Shown here in pieces: positions 1 to 8,912 of a DNA stretch of 64,000 bases. The DNA comes from Alcanivorax borkumensis SK2. GTDB taxonomy: Bacteria > Pseudomonadota > Gammaproteobacteria > Pseudomonadales > Alcanivoracaceae. Each line of letters opens with the position of its first letter. Position 1 is the stretch's first letter. The stretch covers positions 1,771,501 through 1,835,500 of the forward strand of contig NC_008260.1 in NCBI RefSeq assembly GCF_000009365.1. Direction: 5' to 3'. Under the pieces are notes generated by a model. That model searched no databases and was not told where the DNA came from. It saw only the letters and a list, made by a program, of their open reading frames with translations. The position numbers were made by a program, and so were the translations under genes.

Positions 1-384
1 TCAGACAAACGCCCGGTCATTCCCACCCACGTGGCCGGGCTGGATATTCGTAACCGCAGCCTGCCTAAAAACCTGAACCGGGCCGTAGAAGAGGCACTCA
101 AGGCTGGAGATACCCGCGCCGCTCTCGCCGTACTGATGCGTGCCACCCTGGCCGGTGTTCTGGCACGCTACCCGGTGCCACTGGCAGCAGGCAGCACCGA
201 GCAGCAATGCCTGCGCACCCTGCAACAGCAGCACGGCAACCCACTACCCATTGACTACCTGCAACGCCTTACCCAGGCTTGGATCAGCACCGCCTGGGCC
301 CACCGTCCGGTCAGTGACGAACAGGTCCGCACGCTGGCACAGCACTGGCAGCAAATGGATCCGCTGGAGGCAGACCATGGGTAA
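1..384 (+). CDS. DUF4129 domain protein, C-terminal part
   Basis: The frame is open from base 1 and ends at a TAA at 382-384, so only the last 127 residues are present. The segment is soluble and helical, with residues such as RAALAVLMRATLAGVL and a Trp-containing end, as in the cytoplasmic C-terminal domain of DUF4129 proteins, which are thought to be membrane-anchored partners of MoxR/DUF58 systems. It overlaps the next gene by 8 bases (ATGGGTAA) and is followed by DUF4350, MoxR and DUF58 genes, which is the main support for the family call. Function is not established for the family. The true start lies outside the window. Confidence 0.7.
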   Translation, partial: SDKRPVIPTHVAGLDIRNRSLPKNLNRAVEEALKAGDTRAALAVLMRATLAGVLARYPVPLAAGSTEQQCLRTLQQQHGNPLPIDYLQRLTQAWISTAWAHRPVSDEQVRTLAQHWQQMDPLEADHG

Positions 385-1702
385 AACCGCCCGGCTGCGC
401 CGCGCCTTTCCCTGGCTACTGGCTGCCCTGTTGCTTGCCATGGTCTCTGGCTACTACGCCCTCACTGAGCCAGTCACCTACATGAAACGGGTGGCGCCGG
501 ACAGCAGCATTACCCGCAACCCCTATAGCGCCGCCCAGCAATGGCTGGCACAACGGGGCCAGCCCTCTAAACGCATTCTCAGTGCCGCCGCCCTATTCCC
601 ATTGCCAGACACCCGCACCACCCTCGTGATCGATAAACACCGCGGCATGCTCACCTCTAACCAAGTTAACGCTCTGCTTGAGTGGGTGCAGGACGGCGGC
701 AAGCTGGTAGTGGAGGGGCGCCCTCTTCCTGGCATACTCGACACATCTGACGCTAGCGCCAGCGACTGGCAAGATAACGATCCGTTGTTATTCGCGCTAG
801 GCATCACCGTGTGGGACTCTCCGGTGCCCAGTGACGCTGGGCAAGAAGATGCAATACGCGATCTGCTCATGGCCCTGCCGACTTTTGTCGACAGCCCACT
901 GCAATATTGTCTGCATAGCGACAACGAAGCACTCCGCGAAGATTGCGCACGGCTAGCCTGTGATGCCCCACCAGAACCCACACCGCTGACCTTGCATGTG
1001 AGTGACAACGAGCCAGATCGCCGGGTGCAATTATTCAGTGACTATGTGATTTGGCACGACAGCTGGGACGAGGAAGAAGGCAACGCCCCGCACCTGGAAT
1101 GGCCGGTGGAAATCACCGGCTACGCAGATAATGATTACGGCAGCCAGCTGGTACAACTGAGCCTTGGCAGTGGGCAAATTTCCGTGCTAACCGATTTGAG
1201 CCTGTGGTCCAGCGAGCGGCTGCTCTACTTCGATCATGCTTGGCTGCTGGCCTGGCTTACCGGCGCAGAACCCGTGTGGTTTGTCCGCTCGGTGGCCATG
1301 CCGCCCCTGGCCCAGTGGCTGTGGCTAAAAGCCCCGGCGCTGGCGTTTGCCCTGCTAATCTTGCTGGTTCTGTGGCTATGGCATCGCATTCCTCGCCAGG
1401 GGCCACGGCAGCAAGCCCGCGAAGAAAGCCGCCGTGATTACCTGAAACACCTGCACGCCAGCGGTTACTTTCAGTGGCGCACCAACCAACAAATGGCCCT
1501 GCTGGCAGAGCTGCGCAAACAAGCAGAACAACAGCTGCTCCGTTTCCATCACCAACGCAATAAGGCTCTGGCGCTGGCGGCAAAAGCGCTGTCGGTGCCA
1601 GTAAAAGAACTGGACGCGGCACTACAGAGCCAAGCAGACACCCGAGACCGGTTCACGCAGCAGGTCTCATTATTACAATCGCTGAAAAATTGCCGTCACT
1701 GA
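377..1702 (+). CDS. DUF4350 domain-containing membrane protein
   Basis: A 441-residue protein with an N-terminal membrane segment (about residues 10-30), a large extracytoplasmic region and a second membrane helix at roughly residues 315-335 followed by a basic cytoplasmic tail. The region after residue 50 resembles the DUF4350 fold, a glutamine-amidotransferase-like Rossmann domain (TLVIDKHRGMLT, then LLEWVQDGGKLVVEGRP). I chose the ATG at 377 because it overlaps the DUF4129 stop, as expected for translational coupling; the frame is open further upstream but antisense to nothing useful. The gene is part of a four-gene operon with DUF4129, MoxR and DUF58. Its biochemical role is unknown; a role in envelope or protein-complex maturation is inferred from the MoxR context. 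Confidence 0.8.
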   Translation: MGKTARLRRAFPWLLAALLLAMVSGYYALTEPVTYMKRVAPDSSITRNPYSAAQQWLAQRGQPSKRILSAAALFPLPDTRTTLVIDKHRGMLTSNQVNALLEWVQDGGKLVVEGRPLPGILDTSDASASDWQDNDPLLFALGITVWDSPVPSDAGQEDAIRDLLMALPTFVDSPLQYCLHSDNEALREDCARLACDAPPEPTPLTLHVSDNEPDRRVQLFSDYVIWHDSWDEEEGNAPHLEWPVEITGYADNDYGSQLVQLSLGSGQISVLTDLSLWSSERLLYFDHAWLLAWLTGAEPVWFVRSVAMPPLAQWLWLKAPALAFALLILLVLWLWHRIPRQGPRQQAREESRRDYLKHLHASGYFQWRTNQQMALLAELRKQAEQQLLRFHHQRNKALALAAKALSVPVKELDAALQSQADTRDRFTQQVSLLQSLKNCRH

Positions 1703-1772
1703 TGCCGGTTCCAGCGGTACAGTGGCGCGGACAACCACGCCAACGTCAGTTAAAACGTAAAAGGACAACAAT

Positions 1773-2744
1773 ATGAGCCAACCCGCCACCCTCGCCGATG
1801 CGGCCGCCTTGGCCCACGACATTGAAAGCCGGCTCAATCAGGTGCTGATTGGCCAACAACAGGTTGTCCGTGAAGTGCTCATCGCTCTTATTTCCGGCGG
1901 CCACGTGCTTATCGAGGGCGTGCCCGGCTTAGGCAAAACCCTATTGGTACGCAGCCTGGGGCGGGTACTGGAGCTAGACTTTAACCGCATCCAGTTCACC
2001 CCGGACCTGATGCCCACCGACGTGACCGGCCACGCCATGTACGACCAAAAGACCGAGCAATTTCGCATCCGTCGCGGCCCGGCCTTTACCCAGCTGCTGT
2101 TGGCGGATGAGATCAACCGGGCACCGGCAAAAACCCAAGCAGCCCTGTTGGAAGTGATGCAGGAGAGGCAAATCACCATCGAAGGCAAGGCCTTCACCCT
2201 CAGCGAACCCTACATGGTGCTCGCCACCCAGAACCCGCTAGACCAGGAAGGCACCTACCCGCTGCCAGAAGCGGAGCTGGACCGTTTTCTGTTCAAAGTG
2301 TTGATTGATTATCCGGCTCACGATGATGAAACCCGGCTGGTGAACATGGTGCTCGACGGCACCATCCGCGCCAGCTTGGATGTGGAAAGCCTGATCCCGG
2401 CCACCGATGCGGCCGGCTTGCAGGCCATGAAATCGCTCAGCAACGACGTACTGATCGACGCGCAAGTGCTGGACTATGCCCTGCGCATCGTCCGCGCTAC
2501 TCGCGACTTCAACGGACTGACCCATGGCGCTAGCCCCCGGGCCAGTATTGCGCTTGCCCGGGCGGCCCGCGTGCATGCCATGTTCGAAGGCCGTGACTTC
2601 GTCACCCCAGACGACATCCAGCAGGTCGCTCGCCCCGTACTGCGCCATCGCATCCAACTCAGCGCCGACGCAGAAATCGAAGGGCAGACCCCGGAGACGG
2701 CACTGGCCCGCCTGCTGGACCAAGTGGAAGCACCGCGGCAATGA
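1773..2744 (+). CDS. MoxR-family AAA+ ATPase
   Basis: A 323-residue AAA+ ATPase. Walker A is GVPGLGKT at residues 49-56, Walker B is LLLADEIN at about 108-115, and sensor 1 is the ATQNP motif near residue 150, all in the order typical for MoxR proteins; the C-terminal lid holds GASPRASIAL. MoxR ATPases act as chaperone-like factors that insert cofactors or assemble membrane and secreted complexes, usually with a DUF58/VWA partner. Here the start has a good ribosome site (AAAGGA, 7 bases before ATG), and the stop overlaps the DUF58 start (ATGA). The specific client is not visible in the window. Confidence 0.95.
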   Translation: MSQPATLADAAALAHDIESRLNQVLIGQQQVVREVLIALISGGHVLIEGVPGLGKTLLVRSLGRVLELDFNRIQFTPDLMPTDVTGHAMYDQKTEQFRIRRGPAFTQLLLADEINRAPAKTQAALLEVMQERQITIEGKAFTLSEPYMVLATQNPLDQEGTYPLPEAELDRFLFKVLIDYPAHDDETRLVNMVLDGTIRASLDVESLIPATDAAGLQAMKSLSNDVLIDAQVLDYALRIVRATRDFNGLTHGASPRASIALARAARVHAMFEGRDFVTPDDIQQVARPVLRHRIQLSADAEIEGQTPETALARLLDQVEAPRQ

Positions 2745-4048
2745 AGCCAGCCCCACGCCTGCTCCTCGCCGTGGCCCTCTGGGCCTTGAGCGCGATCTCG
2801 CTGCTGTTTTTCAGTGGCAACATCGCCAGCCTGCTGTGGTGGGCAGCGGGTGCTGTACTGGCGGCGTTCGCCCTGCTCGACTTGCTGCATGGCTGGCGCC
2901 GCCCGCCTCCAGCAGCACAGCGCATCGTCCCCAATGCCCTGTCCGTTCAGCAGCCGCATCCCATCAAGGTACGCATCACCTCCGCCGATCTGCCCGCAAC
3001 CGTCACCCTGGCAGACCATCACCCCGGCGACGACATGCTAACCGGTCTGCCCTGTCAGCTTGCCCGGGCCGAGAATGAGCTCACCGAATTCACCTACCAT
3101 TACCGCCCCAGCCGACGTGGCCCGGTAAATTTCGGTGATCTGGAATTCTGGTTTCCCAGCCAGCTGGGCTTCTGGTCACTACGCAAAATTTGCCCGGCCC
3201 GTTGCACGGTGCCGGTCTACCCGGATTTTTCCCGCCTCAGCCAAACCCAGCTGGATGCCAACCATTCCTTTCTGCTCACCGGCACGCGGCTCAAACCTCG
3301 CCGTGGCGAAGGCATGGAGTTTCACCAATTACGCGAGTACCACCCTGGCGACAGCCTGCGGCAGATCGATTGGAAAGCCACTGCGCGCCGCCGCAGCTTG
3401 ATCAGCCGGGAGTATCAGGATGAGCAAAATCAGCAAGTACTAATCATGCTCGATGGTGGCCGTCGGCTGGGCATGCCGGTGGGCAAACTCACCGGCTTCG
3501 ACCATGCGCTGAATGCGTCACTGCTGCTAGCCTGGAGTGCGCTCAAACAAAAAGACAAAGCTGGCGCCATGTTGTTCTCCGGCGATCAACCTCGCTGGCT
3601 ACCACCGGTACAGGGGCAAAATGGCATCAACCATTTGCTCAACGGGCTGTACGATTTGCATCCCAGCCGGCATGCCAGCGACTTCAGCCTGGCAGCGCGT
3701 CAGCTGGTGCGTCATAGCCGGCGAAGGGCGCTAGTGGTGCTGGTAACACGGCTGCAGCACGAAGACCGGGATGATCTGCTCAGCGCGGTTGGTTTAATGC
3801 GCCGCCATCATCTGGTGTTGATCGCCGATATGCTGCTGCCAGAGCAGGAAGCCCTCGCGCGCCAGCCGGTGGAAGATTTTGATCAGGCGTTAACCCTGTG
3901 TGCCGATGCCCAGGAACAAAAGCAACGCCAGCAGCTGCACACCCGCCTGCGCCACGCGGGCGCCTTGGTCACCAGCGCCACGCCCCAGAACATGCCCCAG
4001 CAGTTGAATCATTTATATCTGGCACTGAAACGCAGTGGCCGGCTTTAG
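2741..4048 (+). CDS. DUF58 domain-containing protein
   Basis: A 435-residue protein with two hydrophobic helices at about residues 7-45 and then a cytoplasmic region carrying the DUF58 signature: a Gly-Glu-Gly-Glu-F-x-x-L-R-E-Y stretch followed by PGDSLRQIDWKATAR near residues 205-225. DUF58 proteins are related to von Willebrand A domains and are the standard partners of MoxR ATPases. The 4-base ATGA overlap with moxR indicates one transcript. It is the last gene of the operon and converges with epmC 12 bases later; no clear intrinsic terminator is visible between them. Role inferred only from family and context. Confidence 0.92.
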   Translation: MKPAPRLLLAVALWALSAISLLFFSGNIASLLWWAAGAVLAAFALLDLLHGWRRPPPAAQRIVPNALSVQQPHPIKVRITSADLPATVTLADHHPGDDMLTGLPCQLARAENELTEFTYHYRPSRRGPVNFGDLEFWFPSQLGFWSLRKICPARCTVPVYPDFSRLSQTQLDANHSFLLTGTRLKPRRGEGMEFHQLREYHPGDSLRQIDWKATARRRSLISREYQDEQNQQVLIMLDGGRRLGMPVGKLTGFDHALNASLLLAWSALKQKDKAGAMLFSGDQPRWLPPVQGQNGINHLLNGLYDLHPSRHASDFSLAARQLVRHSRRRALVVLVTRLQHEDRDDLLSAVGLMRRHHLVLIADMLLPEQEALARQPVEDFDQALTLCADAQEQKQRQQLHTRLRHAGALVTSATPQNMPQQLNHLYLALKRSGRL

Positions 4049-4060
4049 TCGGATTACCGC

Positions 4061-4651
4061 CTACGAAAACAAGCACTGCAGCGCTTGCTGCAAAGATATG
4101 CCCTCGCGCCCATACGCCTGCGCCAGCACATCACACCAGCGGGCCGGCCGCTCAGGAAGACCTTCAGCCAACAAGCGCTCTGCTTTTGCTTTTACCTTCA
4201 CCGCAAACGCCGTTTCATCGCCGCCCTCACCATTCAGGTTATCCAGAGATACTCGGAAGGTGTGCCCACAGGCAGCACAGAACAAGGCTTCAAGCGCCTG
4301 GGGGTAAACCTCTACCTGCACAAACTGCGCCTGTTGATCCGCGCTGCGGCCATCCGGTGCATACCAATAACCGTAGTCTTGTTGCTGACGGCGTACCGGG
4401 CCCGCCACGCACCAGTGGGCGATTTCGTGTAAGGCACTGCGGAAGTAATCGTGGGTATAGCAAATGCGATGAGGGGAACCGGGCAGGTACACAGGCTCAG
4501 CCGCGCCCCCTACTAACAGCGTGTCGTGGGAATGAAAAAAAGTCGCCCGGAACAGGGTTTCCAGATCACCACTGGCGTACACCTGCAAGGCAGTTTGCGG
4601 TATGGTAGCCGCCGTCTTGCGAACCTGATTCTGTTCTATTTCGTTCACCAC
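4061..4651 (-). CDS. epmC: Elongation factor P hydroxylase EpmC
   Basis: A 196-residue protein with a HEIAHW metal-binding motif at residues 75-80 and the EpmC/YfcM pattern around it (CYTHDYFRSALHEIAHWC, then QQDYGYWYAPDGRS). EpmC hydroxylates the beta-lysyl-modified lysine of translation factor EF-P after EpmA and EpmB have added and isomerised the lysine. Those partners and efp itself are not in this window, so they should lie elsewhere in the genome. The gene converges with the DUF58 gene and is divergent from the MATE exporter, 32 bases away. The first ATG is used; a later in-frame start seems unlikely because the family N-terminus is similar in length. Confidence 0.88.
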   Translation of the reverse strand: MVNEIEQNQVRKTAATIPQTALQVYASGDLETLFRATFFHSHDTLLVGGAAEPVYLPGSPHRICYTHDYFRSALHEIAHWCVAGPVRRQQQDYGYWYAPDGRSADQQAQFVQVEVYPQALEALFCAACGHTFRVSLDNLNGEGGDETAFAVKVKAKAERLLAEGLPERPARWCDVLAQAYGREGISLQQALQCLFS

Positions 4652-4683
4652 ACCCGTTCCGCTTACAACAGTGGCACCTGCCT

Positions 4684-6066
4684 ATGTTATCCCGCCGTCA
4701 AGAGCTTGCCGCCCAACTCACCCTCGCATTGCCAATTCTGGGTGGGCAACTGGCACAAACGGCCAACGGCTTTGTGGACACCATGATGGCCGGCCGTGTT
4801 GGCGCCAATGATTTGGCGGCGGTGGCCGTGGGCGCCAGCATTTGGGTGCCCCTGTTCCTGTTCATGACCGGCGTACTGATGAGCGCCACCCCAATACTGT
4901 CGCGCCATCTCGGCGGCAAAGCTTATCACCGCATTAACCCCCTCGCCCAGCAGGGCCTCTGGTTGGCTCTTGTGCTAGGGGTTCTTTGCGCACTTATTCT
5001 ACGCAGCATTGCTCCGTTATTGGTATGGATGGACGTGGATCCGGCGATCCGACCCATGGTCAGCGGCTACCTGGATGCGCTTAGCTGGGGCATGCCTGGC
5101 GCCGCCATTATGCTGGCGTTGCGCAGTTATACCGAGGCCATGAACCATACCCGGCCGGTGCTGCTAATCAGCGTAATCGGCCTAATGATCAACATCCCTA
5201 GTAACTATGTGCTGATCTACGGAAAACTGGGCTTCCCAGCCATGGGGGGAGTCGGCTGCGGTTGGGCCACCTCACTGGTAATGTGGTCCATGGCAATAAT
5301 GATGATGGTCTATACCCATCGCCACCCGGTGTATCAGCATGCACCATTGAATCTGCGACAGCGGCATTTCGAGCGCGCCAATCTAGCCTACATGCTGCGG
5401 CTGGGCTTACCCGTAGGCCTGTCAATTTTCTTTGAGGTAAGTATCTTTGCGGTCATTGCCCTTCTCATCGGCAGCCTGGGGGCCCAGGTCGTCGCCAGCC
5501 ACCAGATCGCGCTCAACTTCACCTCCCTGATTTTTATGGTGCCGCTGAGTTTCGCCCTGGCCGCCACCGTTCGGGTGGGTCACGCCCGAGGACGCAGCGA
5601 TCAAAACGGTATTCGCGTGGCCGTGCAGGTGGCCATGGCAATCACCCTGGTGGTGGGCATCACCGCCGCCTCCAGTCTGGTGCTGGCCCGGCACTGGATT
5701 CCCCGTATTTATACCGACAACGGCTCGGTGATTGCACTCGCCAGCTACCTGTTGTTGTTCGCGGCCCTGTACCAGATCTCGGATGCATTGCAGGTTTGCG
5801 CCAACGGGTGCCTGCGCGGTTTCGAAGATACCGGCTGGCCCATGGTAATGACATTGCTGGCCTACTGGGGCATCGGCCTGCCCATCGGGTACGGCCTGGC
5901 ATTAACTGATTGGTGGGTCGAGCCCATGGGCCCTGCCGGATTCTGGATCGGTCTGGTAGCGGGCTTGACCAGTGCCGCCGTCTTCCTTGGCTGGCGCTTG
6001 CGTTGGCGGCTCAAGCAACCGCTATCAGAGCCGGAAGTGTCAGCCTCTACCCCCTTCGCGTCCTGA
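4684..6066 (+). CDS. MATE family multidrug/Na+ antiporter (NorM-like)
   Basis: A 460-residue polytopic membrane protein with about 12 hydrophobic segments arranged as two six-helix halves. The N-terminus (LALPILGGQLAQTANGFVDTMMAG) is the characteristic first helix of MATE exporters, and the second half shows the matching GLPVGLSIFFEVSIF helix. MATE proteins expel cationic drugs and metabolites in exchange for Na+ or H+. I cannot tell the substrate from the sequence. The gene stands alone, divergent from epmC, and ends 84 bases before a Fur-box-like site that belongs to the next operon. Confidence 0.93.
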   Translation: MLSRRQELAAQLTLALPILGGQLAQTANGFVDTMMAGRVGANDLAAVAVGASIWVPLFLFMTGVLMSATPILSRHLGGKAYHRINPLAQQGLWLALVLGVLCALILRSIAPLLVWMDVDPAIRPMVSGYLDALSWGMPGAAIMLALRSYTEAMNHTRPVLLISVIGLMINIPSNYVLIYGKLGFPAMGGVGCGWATSLVMWSMAIMMMVYTHRHPVYQHAPLNLRQRHFERANLAYMLRLGLPVGLSIFFEVSIFAVIALLIGSLGAQVVASHQIALNFTSLIFMVPLSFALAATVRVGHARGRSDQNGIRVAVQVAMAITLVVGITAASSLVLARHWIPRIYTDNGSVIALASYLLLFAALYQISDALQVCANGCLRGFEDTGWPMVMTLLAYWGIGLPIGYGLALTDWWVEPMGPAGFWIGLVAGLTSAAVFLGWRLRWRLKQPLSEPEVSASTPFAS

Positions 6067-6150
6067 TCGAAAAGTTCGCTGTTCTTACAGTCTTTACACT
6101 CGAATGTCGCTGCGGCGCCACATTTACATTTCCTTTGCAGTTTGTTTGTA

Positions 6151-6173
6151 GATAATAACAATTCTCATTATTG
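6151..6173. promoter_or_regulatory. Putative Fur box
   Basis: GATAATAACAATTCTCATTATTG is an imperfect palindrome close to the Fur consensus; read on the minus strand, TGAGAATTGTTATTA follows the 7-1-7 pattern TGATAATnATTATCA with a few mismatches. It lies 22 bases before the ATG of the DUF3649 gene, where bound Fur would block transcription. The gene set downstream is of a type usually found beside siderophore receptors, which supports iron control. Confidence 0.72.
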
Positions 6174-6194
6174 TTGGCTTGTTTCTACATACTT

Positions 6195-6461
6195 ATGACA
6201 CCTTTCTCAATTACTTCACGCATTCTGGCTGCAGCTTTGGGTGGTTATGGCCTTGCGTCCCTGGCAGCCATGGCGCTGGCCGTGATATTACCAATGGCCC
6301 GCGATCAGGCCGTGATTATTGGCATCATGCTATCGCTCCTACTTTACTCTGCAGCAGCTATTTGGGCGTTTTGCGCACGTTCCAGCTGGCTGGCATGGGC
6401 CGGCATTCTCCTTCCTGGCCTGCTCTTTGGCGCCTTGTATTTATGGGGCACTGCCGTATGA
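6195..6461 (+). CDS. DUF3649 domain-containing membrane protein
   Basis: An 88-residue protein with three predicted membrane helices and almost no soluble part. The start at 6195 (MTPFSITSRI) is preferred to the upstream TTG because it matches the family's short N-terminus. DUF3649 proteins are iron-uptake-linked small membrane proteins encoded immediately before PepSY-domain proteins; their mechanism is unknown. The stop overlaps the next start (ATGA), and the Fur box sits directly upstream. Confidence 0.78.
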   Translation: MTPFSITSRILAAALGGYGLASLAAMALAVILPMARDQAVIIGIMLSLLLYSAAAIWAFCARSSWLAWAGILLPGLLFGALYLWGTAV

Positions 6462-8080
6462 ATAAGTCATTCCGACAATCCATGGCCTGGCTACACACCT
6501 GGGCCGGCTTGTTACTTGGCTGGTTACTGGTGGCCATTTTTATTACTGGCACCAGCGCCTATTTCCGGGAAGAAATTACGCTGTGGATGCAGCCGGAAGT
6601 ACATGATTCCACCCTGCAACCGGGTACGGTCGAGCTGGCGATGGCAGCCCTGAATGCCAAGGCGCCGGATGCCAAATCCTGGGACATCAACTTGCCGGGC
6701 CCCCGTCAGGCCGCCGTCGAGTTGCGCTGGCAACCCGCCAAACAGCCGAAAAACGGAGGCCGTCAGCGTGGCGAACAGATGCTCATGGATGCGGATAGCG
6801 GCGAGGTCGTTGCACCACGCGCCACCCGCGGCGGCAACTTTCTTTACCGTTTCCATTTTGAGCTGTACGGCATCGACCGCCTGTGGGCCCGATTGCTGGT
6901 CTGCCTGGCCACTATGTTCATGCTGATTGCCATTATCAGCGGGGTGATTACCCACAAGAAAATCTTCAAGGATTTCTTTACCTTCCGGCCGGGCAAGGGG
7001 CAGCGCTCCTGGCTGGACGCCCACAACGCTACCGCGGTACTCGCACTGCCCTACCATTTCATGATCACCTATTCCGGCCTGCTGCTGTTTATGACCCTGA
7101 TCATGCCCTGGGGCATCGACGCTGCATACGAGGGAGATCGGCGTGCCTTCTTTTCTGAGGTGTTTTCCCGGGGAGAAACCCCGGCGCGTCCTGGTGCGCC
7201 GGAAGAAATGCTGGCAATCGGACCATTGATCGAACAAACCGAAGCCCGTTTCGGCAAACCGGTAGAACGCATCCAGATCACCAACCCCAATCGGGACAAC
7301 GCGCAAATTACCTTGCAGGTAGACAGGGACCCGGCGGTCACCGATCGCCAGCGCGGTGGCGATCCAACGCAAGTATTCCAGGGTAATACCGGTGACCTGA
7401 TCGACACGCGTATCCCCGCCAATGATCCGGTGTCACCGGGCTGGCGGATCTATAATTTCTTTACCAGTGTGCACATGGCTCGCTTCGCCGACCCGCTAAC
7501 CCGCTGGCTGTTCTTTCTGTTCGGGGTCGCCGGCTCCGCCATGACCGTGACCGGCATGCTGCTGTGGGTGAGCAAACGCACCCAGCAATTACGCCGGGAT
7601 CAGCAGCCCGATCGGGCTCTGAAAATGGTGAGCGGACTGAACATGACCTCCATCACCGGGTTGATGCTGGCCATCGCCGCCTACTTCCTGGCCAACCGTT
7701 TGTTACCGGTCACGCTGACTGCTCGCGAAGACCGCGAGATTCAGATCTTCTTCATTGTTTGGCTGATGTCACTGGTGCATGGTCTGCTGCGTCCTAACCG
7801 CCAGGGCTGGATTGAGCAGGTCGCTGGCGCCTCGCTACTCTGGCTTGCCATACCCGTAGTCAACATCTTCACCACGGCGTCGCACCTGTTTACGCCTCTG
7901 GCCTGGCAACATGCAGCCATCGCCAGTTTCGATCTGGTCTGCCTGATCCTTGCTGCTTTGGGCGGGTATACCCTGTGGCGCTTGCAACACAAACCGCTGC
8001 CGGCAAAAGCTCGCCGTACCCGTACGCCGCGCGCCGCCAACACGGCCAGCAGTAAGCAACCTGCCGGAGACACCCCATGA
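6458..8080 (+). CDS. PepSY-domain membrane protein (putative iron-siderophore reductase component)
   Basis: A 540-residue membrane protein. The first helix (SMAWLHTWAGLLLGWLL, residues 8-24) is the hallmark of PepSY_TM proteins such as FoxB/FpvG/PiuB; further helices lie near residues 145-165, 190-215, 345-370 and three or four in the C-terminal third. Two PepSY-like extracytoplasmic stretches lie between the helices. Conserved membrane histidines (LHTW, LPYHFMI) could ligate heme. Members of this family reduce ferric siderophores or their products at the inner membrane; this is known for some relatives and inferred here. The frame is open well upstream, but the ATG overlapping the DUF3649 stop is the sensible start. 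Likely Fur-repressed with its neighbours. Confidence 0.85.
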   Translation: MNKSFRQSMAWLHTWAGLLLGWLLVAIFITGTSAYFREEITLWMQPEVHDSTLQPGTVELAMAALNAKAPDAKSWDINLPGPRQAAVELRWQPAKQPKNGGRQRGEQMLMDADSGEVVAPRATRGGNFLYRFHFELYGIDRLWARLLVCLATMFMLIAIISGVITHKKIFKDFFTFRPGKGQRSWLDAHNATAVLALPYHFMITYSGLLLFMTLIMPWGIDAAYEGDRRAFFSEVFSRGETPARPGAPEEMLAIGPLIEQTEARFGKPVERIQITNPNRDNAQITLQVDRDPAVTDRQRGGDPTQVFQGNTGDLIDTRIPANDPVSPGWRIYNFFTSVHMARFADPLTRWLFFLFGVAGSAMTVTGMLLWVSKRTQQLRRDQQPDRALKMVSGLNMTSITGLMLAIAAYFLANRLLPVTLTAREDREIQIFFIVWLMSLVHGLLRPNRQGWIEQVAGASLLWLAIPVVNIFTTASHLFTPLAWQHAAIASFDLVCLILAALGGYTLWRLQHKPLPAKARRTRTPRAANTASSKQPAGDTP

Positions 8081-8427
8081 CGATGGTCCCGCCACTGTTT
8101 CTTGCCCTCGCTCTGGCCTATGCCGGCTTGACCAGCCTGTCTCTGGCCATGAAACGCCACCATGACCAGGTCATGGGTCGCAAGTTGCAACCGGAACGCG
8201 TGCGCTATTACCGATGGCCCGGCTGGTTGCTGTTGTCGTTATCGTTGTGGGTTACGTTGACGATCTGGCCCCTGGGATTGGCGCTTTTTATGTCCGTGGG
8301 GCTGGTGGCAATAGCCGGCCTGCCACTGGTGTTTTTACTGCCGTATCGCGCACAGTTAGCAGGACGACTGGCTATCGCCTTGCCCGTGTTGGCCATGCTG
8401 ACCTGGTCGACGGCGGTGCTGGCTTAG
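8077..8427 (+). CDS. DUF3325 domain-containing membrane protein
   Basis: A 116-residue protein with three or four membrane helices, starting with FLALALAYAGLTSLSLAMKRHH, which is typical of DUF3325. It overlaps the PepSY gene by 4 bases (ATGA) and so completes the DUF3649-PepSY-DUF3325 operon. The family is found with TonB-dependent siderophore systems, with no assigned activity. Its stop overlaps the stop of the convergent cyclotransferase gene by 4 bases, leaving no room for a separate terminator. Confidence 0.82.
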   Translation: MTMVPPLFLALALAYAGLTSLSLAMKRHHDQVMGRKLQPERVRYYRWPGWLLLSLSLWVTLTIWPLGLALFMSVGLVAIAGLPLVFLLPYRAQLAGRLAIALPVLAMLTWSTAVLA

Positions 8428-8912
8428 GGCGTAGCCAGGGTGGGTGGAAAATCATCCACACAGCTTGTGGCCAGCAAGTGCCGGTAATAATCGGCACTAA
8501 GCCAGGGGCGTCCACTGAGCAGGTGATTCAGATACCAGCGCTCCGGACGAAGATCATCGGCTTGCCACTCGGTATTAGCGATATAAACCCAGGTGTGCCG
8601 CTCGCCCTCATCAGTCTGCACCAACAGTCGCTCACGGCAATAACGAGTCGGGTGGCCCTCGAACGGGTCCATACGCTCGATTTCCCGGTGGTCCCATAAT
8701 TGGTACAAGACGCCCTGCACTTCCGCCCCGTCATGGTCCGCATTCACGATGTTCGCGTAGGCAATCCCTTCTTTACCATGGGCGCGCTTATTGAATGCCA
8801 GTTGCCAACCGGGTAATTGCGCCCGTAACGATTGCCGATAGCGCATGCCCCGCACCGCCATTCGTGCCGGGTTCATGTTCGAACCATAGGCAAAGTAATA
8901 ATCACACTCCAC
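8424..8912 (-). CDS. Gamma-glutamylcyclotransferase family protein
   Basis: A 162-residue protein of the AIG2/GGCT fold. The substrate-binding loop YFAYGSNMN is at residues 6-14 and the general-base glutamate is probably Glu85 in MDPFEGHPTRY. GGCT-like enzymes cyclise gamma-glutamyl groups to 5-oxoproline, acting in glutathione or gamma-glutamyl-amine turnover; the exact substrate cannot be told. It is a single gene, convergent with the iron operon, followed upstream by a 426-base non-coding stretch. Confidence 0.87.
   Translation of the reverse strand: MECDYYFAYGSNMNPARMAVRGMRYRQSLRAQLPGWQLAFNKRAHGKEGIAYANIVNADHDGAEVQGVLYQLWDHREIERMDPFEGHPTRYCRERLLVQTDEGERHTWVYIANTEWQADDLRPERWYLNHLLSGRPWLSADYYRHLLATSCVDDFPPTLATP

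Noticed and set aside
5862..6161. Cys-rich minus-strand frame (KCKCGAAATFECKDCKNS)
   Set aside because: It looks like a small zinc protein at its start, but most of the frame is antisense to the MATE gene, and its 5' end runs over the Fur box; no ribosome site.
6524..7372. 282-codon open frame on the minus strand
   Set aside because: Antisense to the PepSY gene, whose membrane helices and motifs are convincing.
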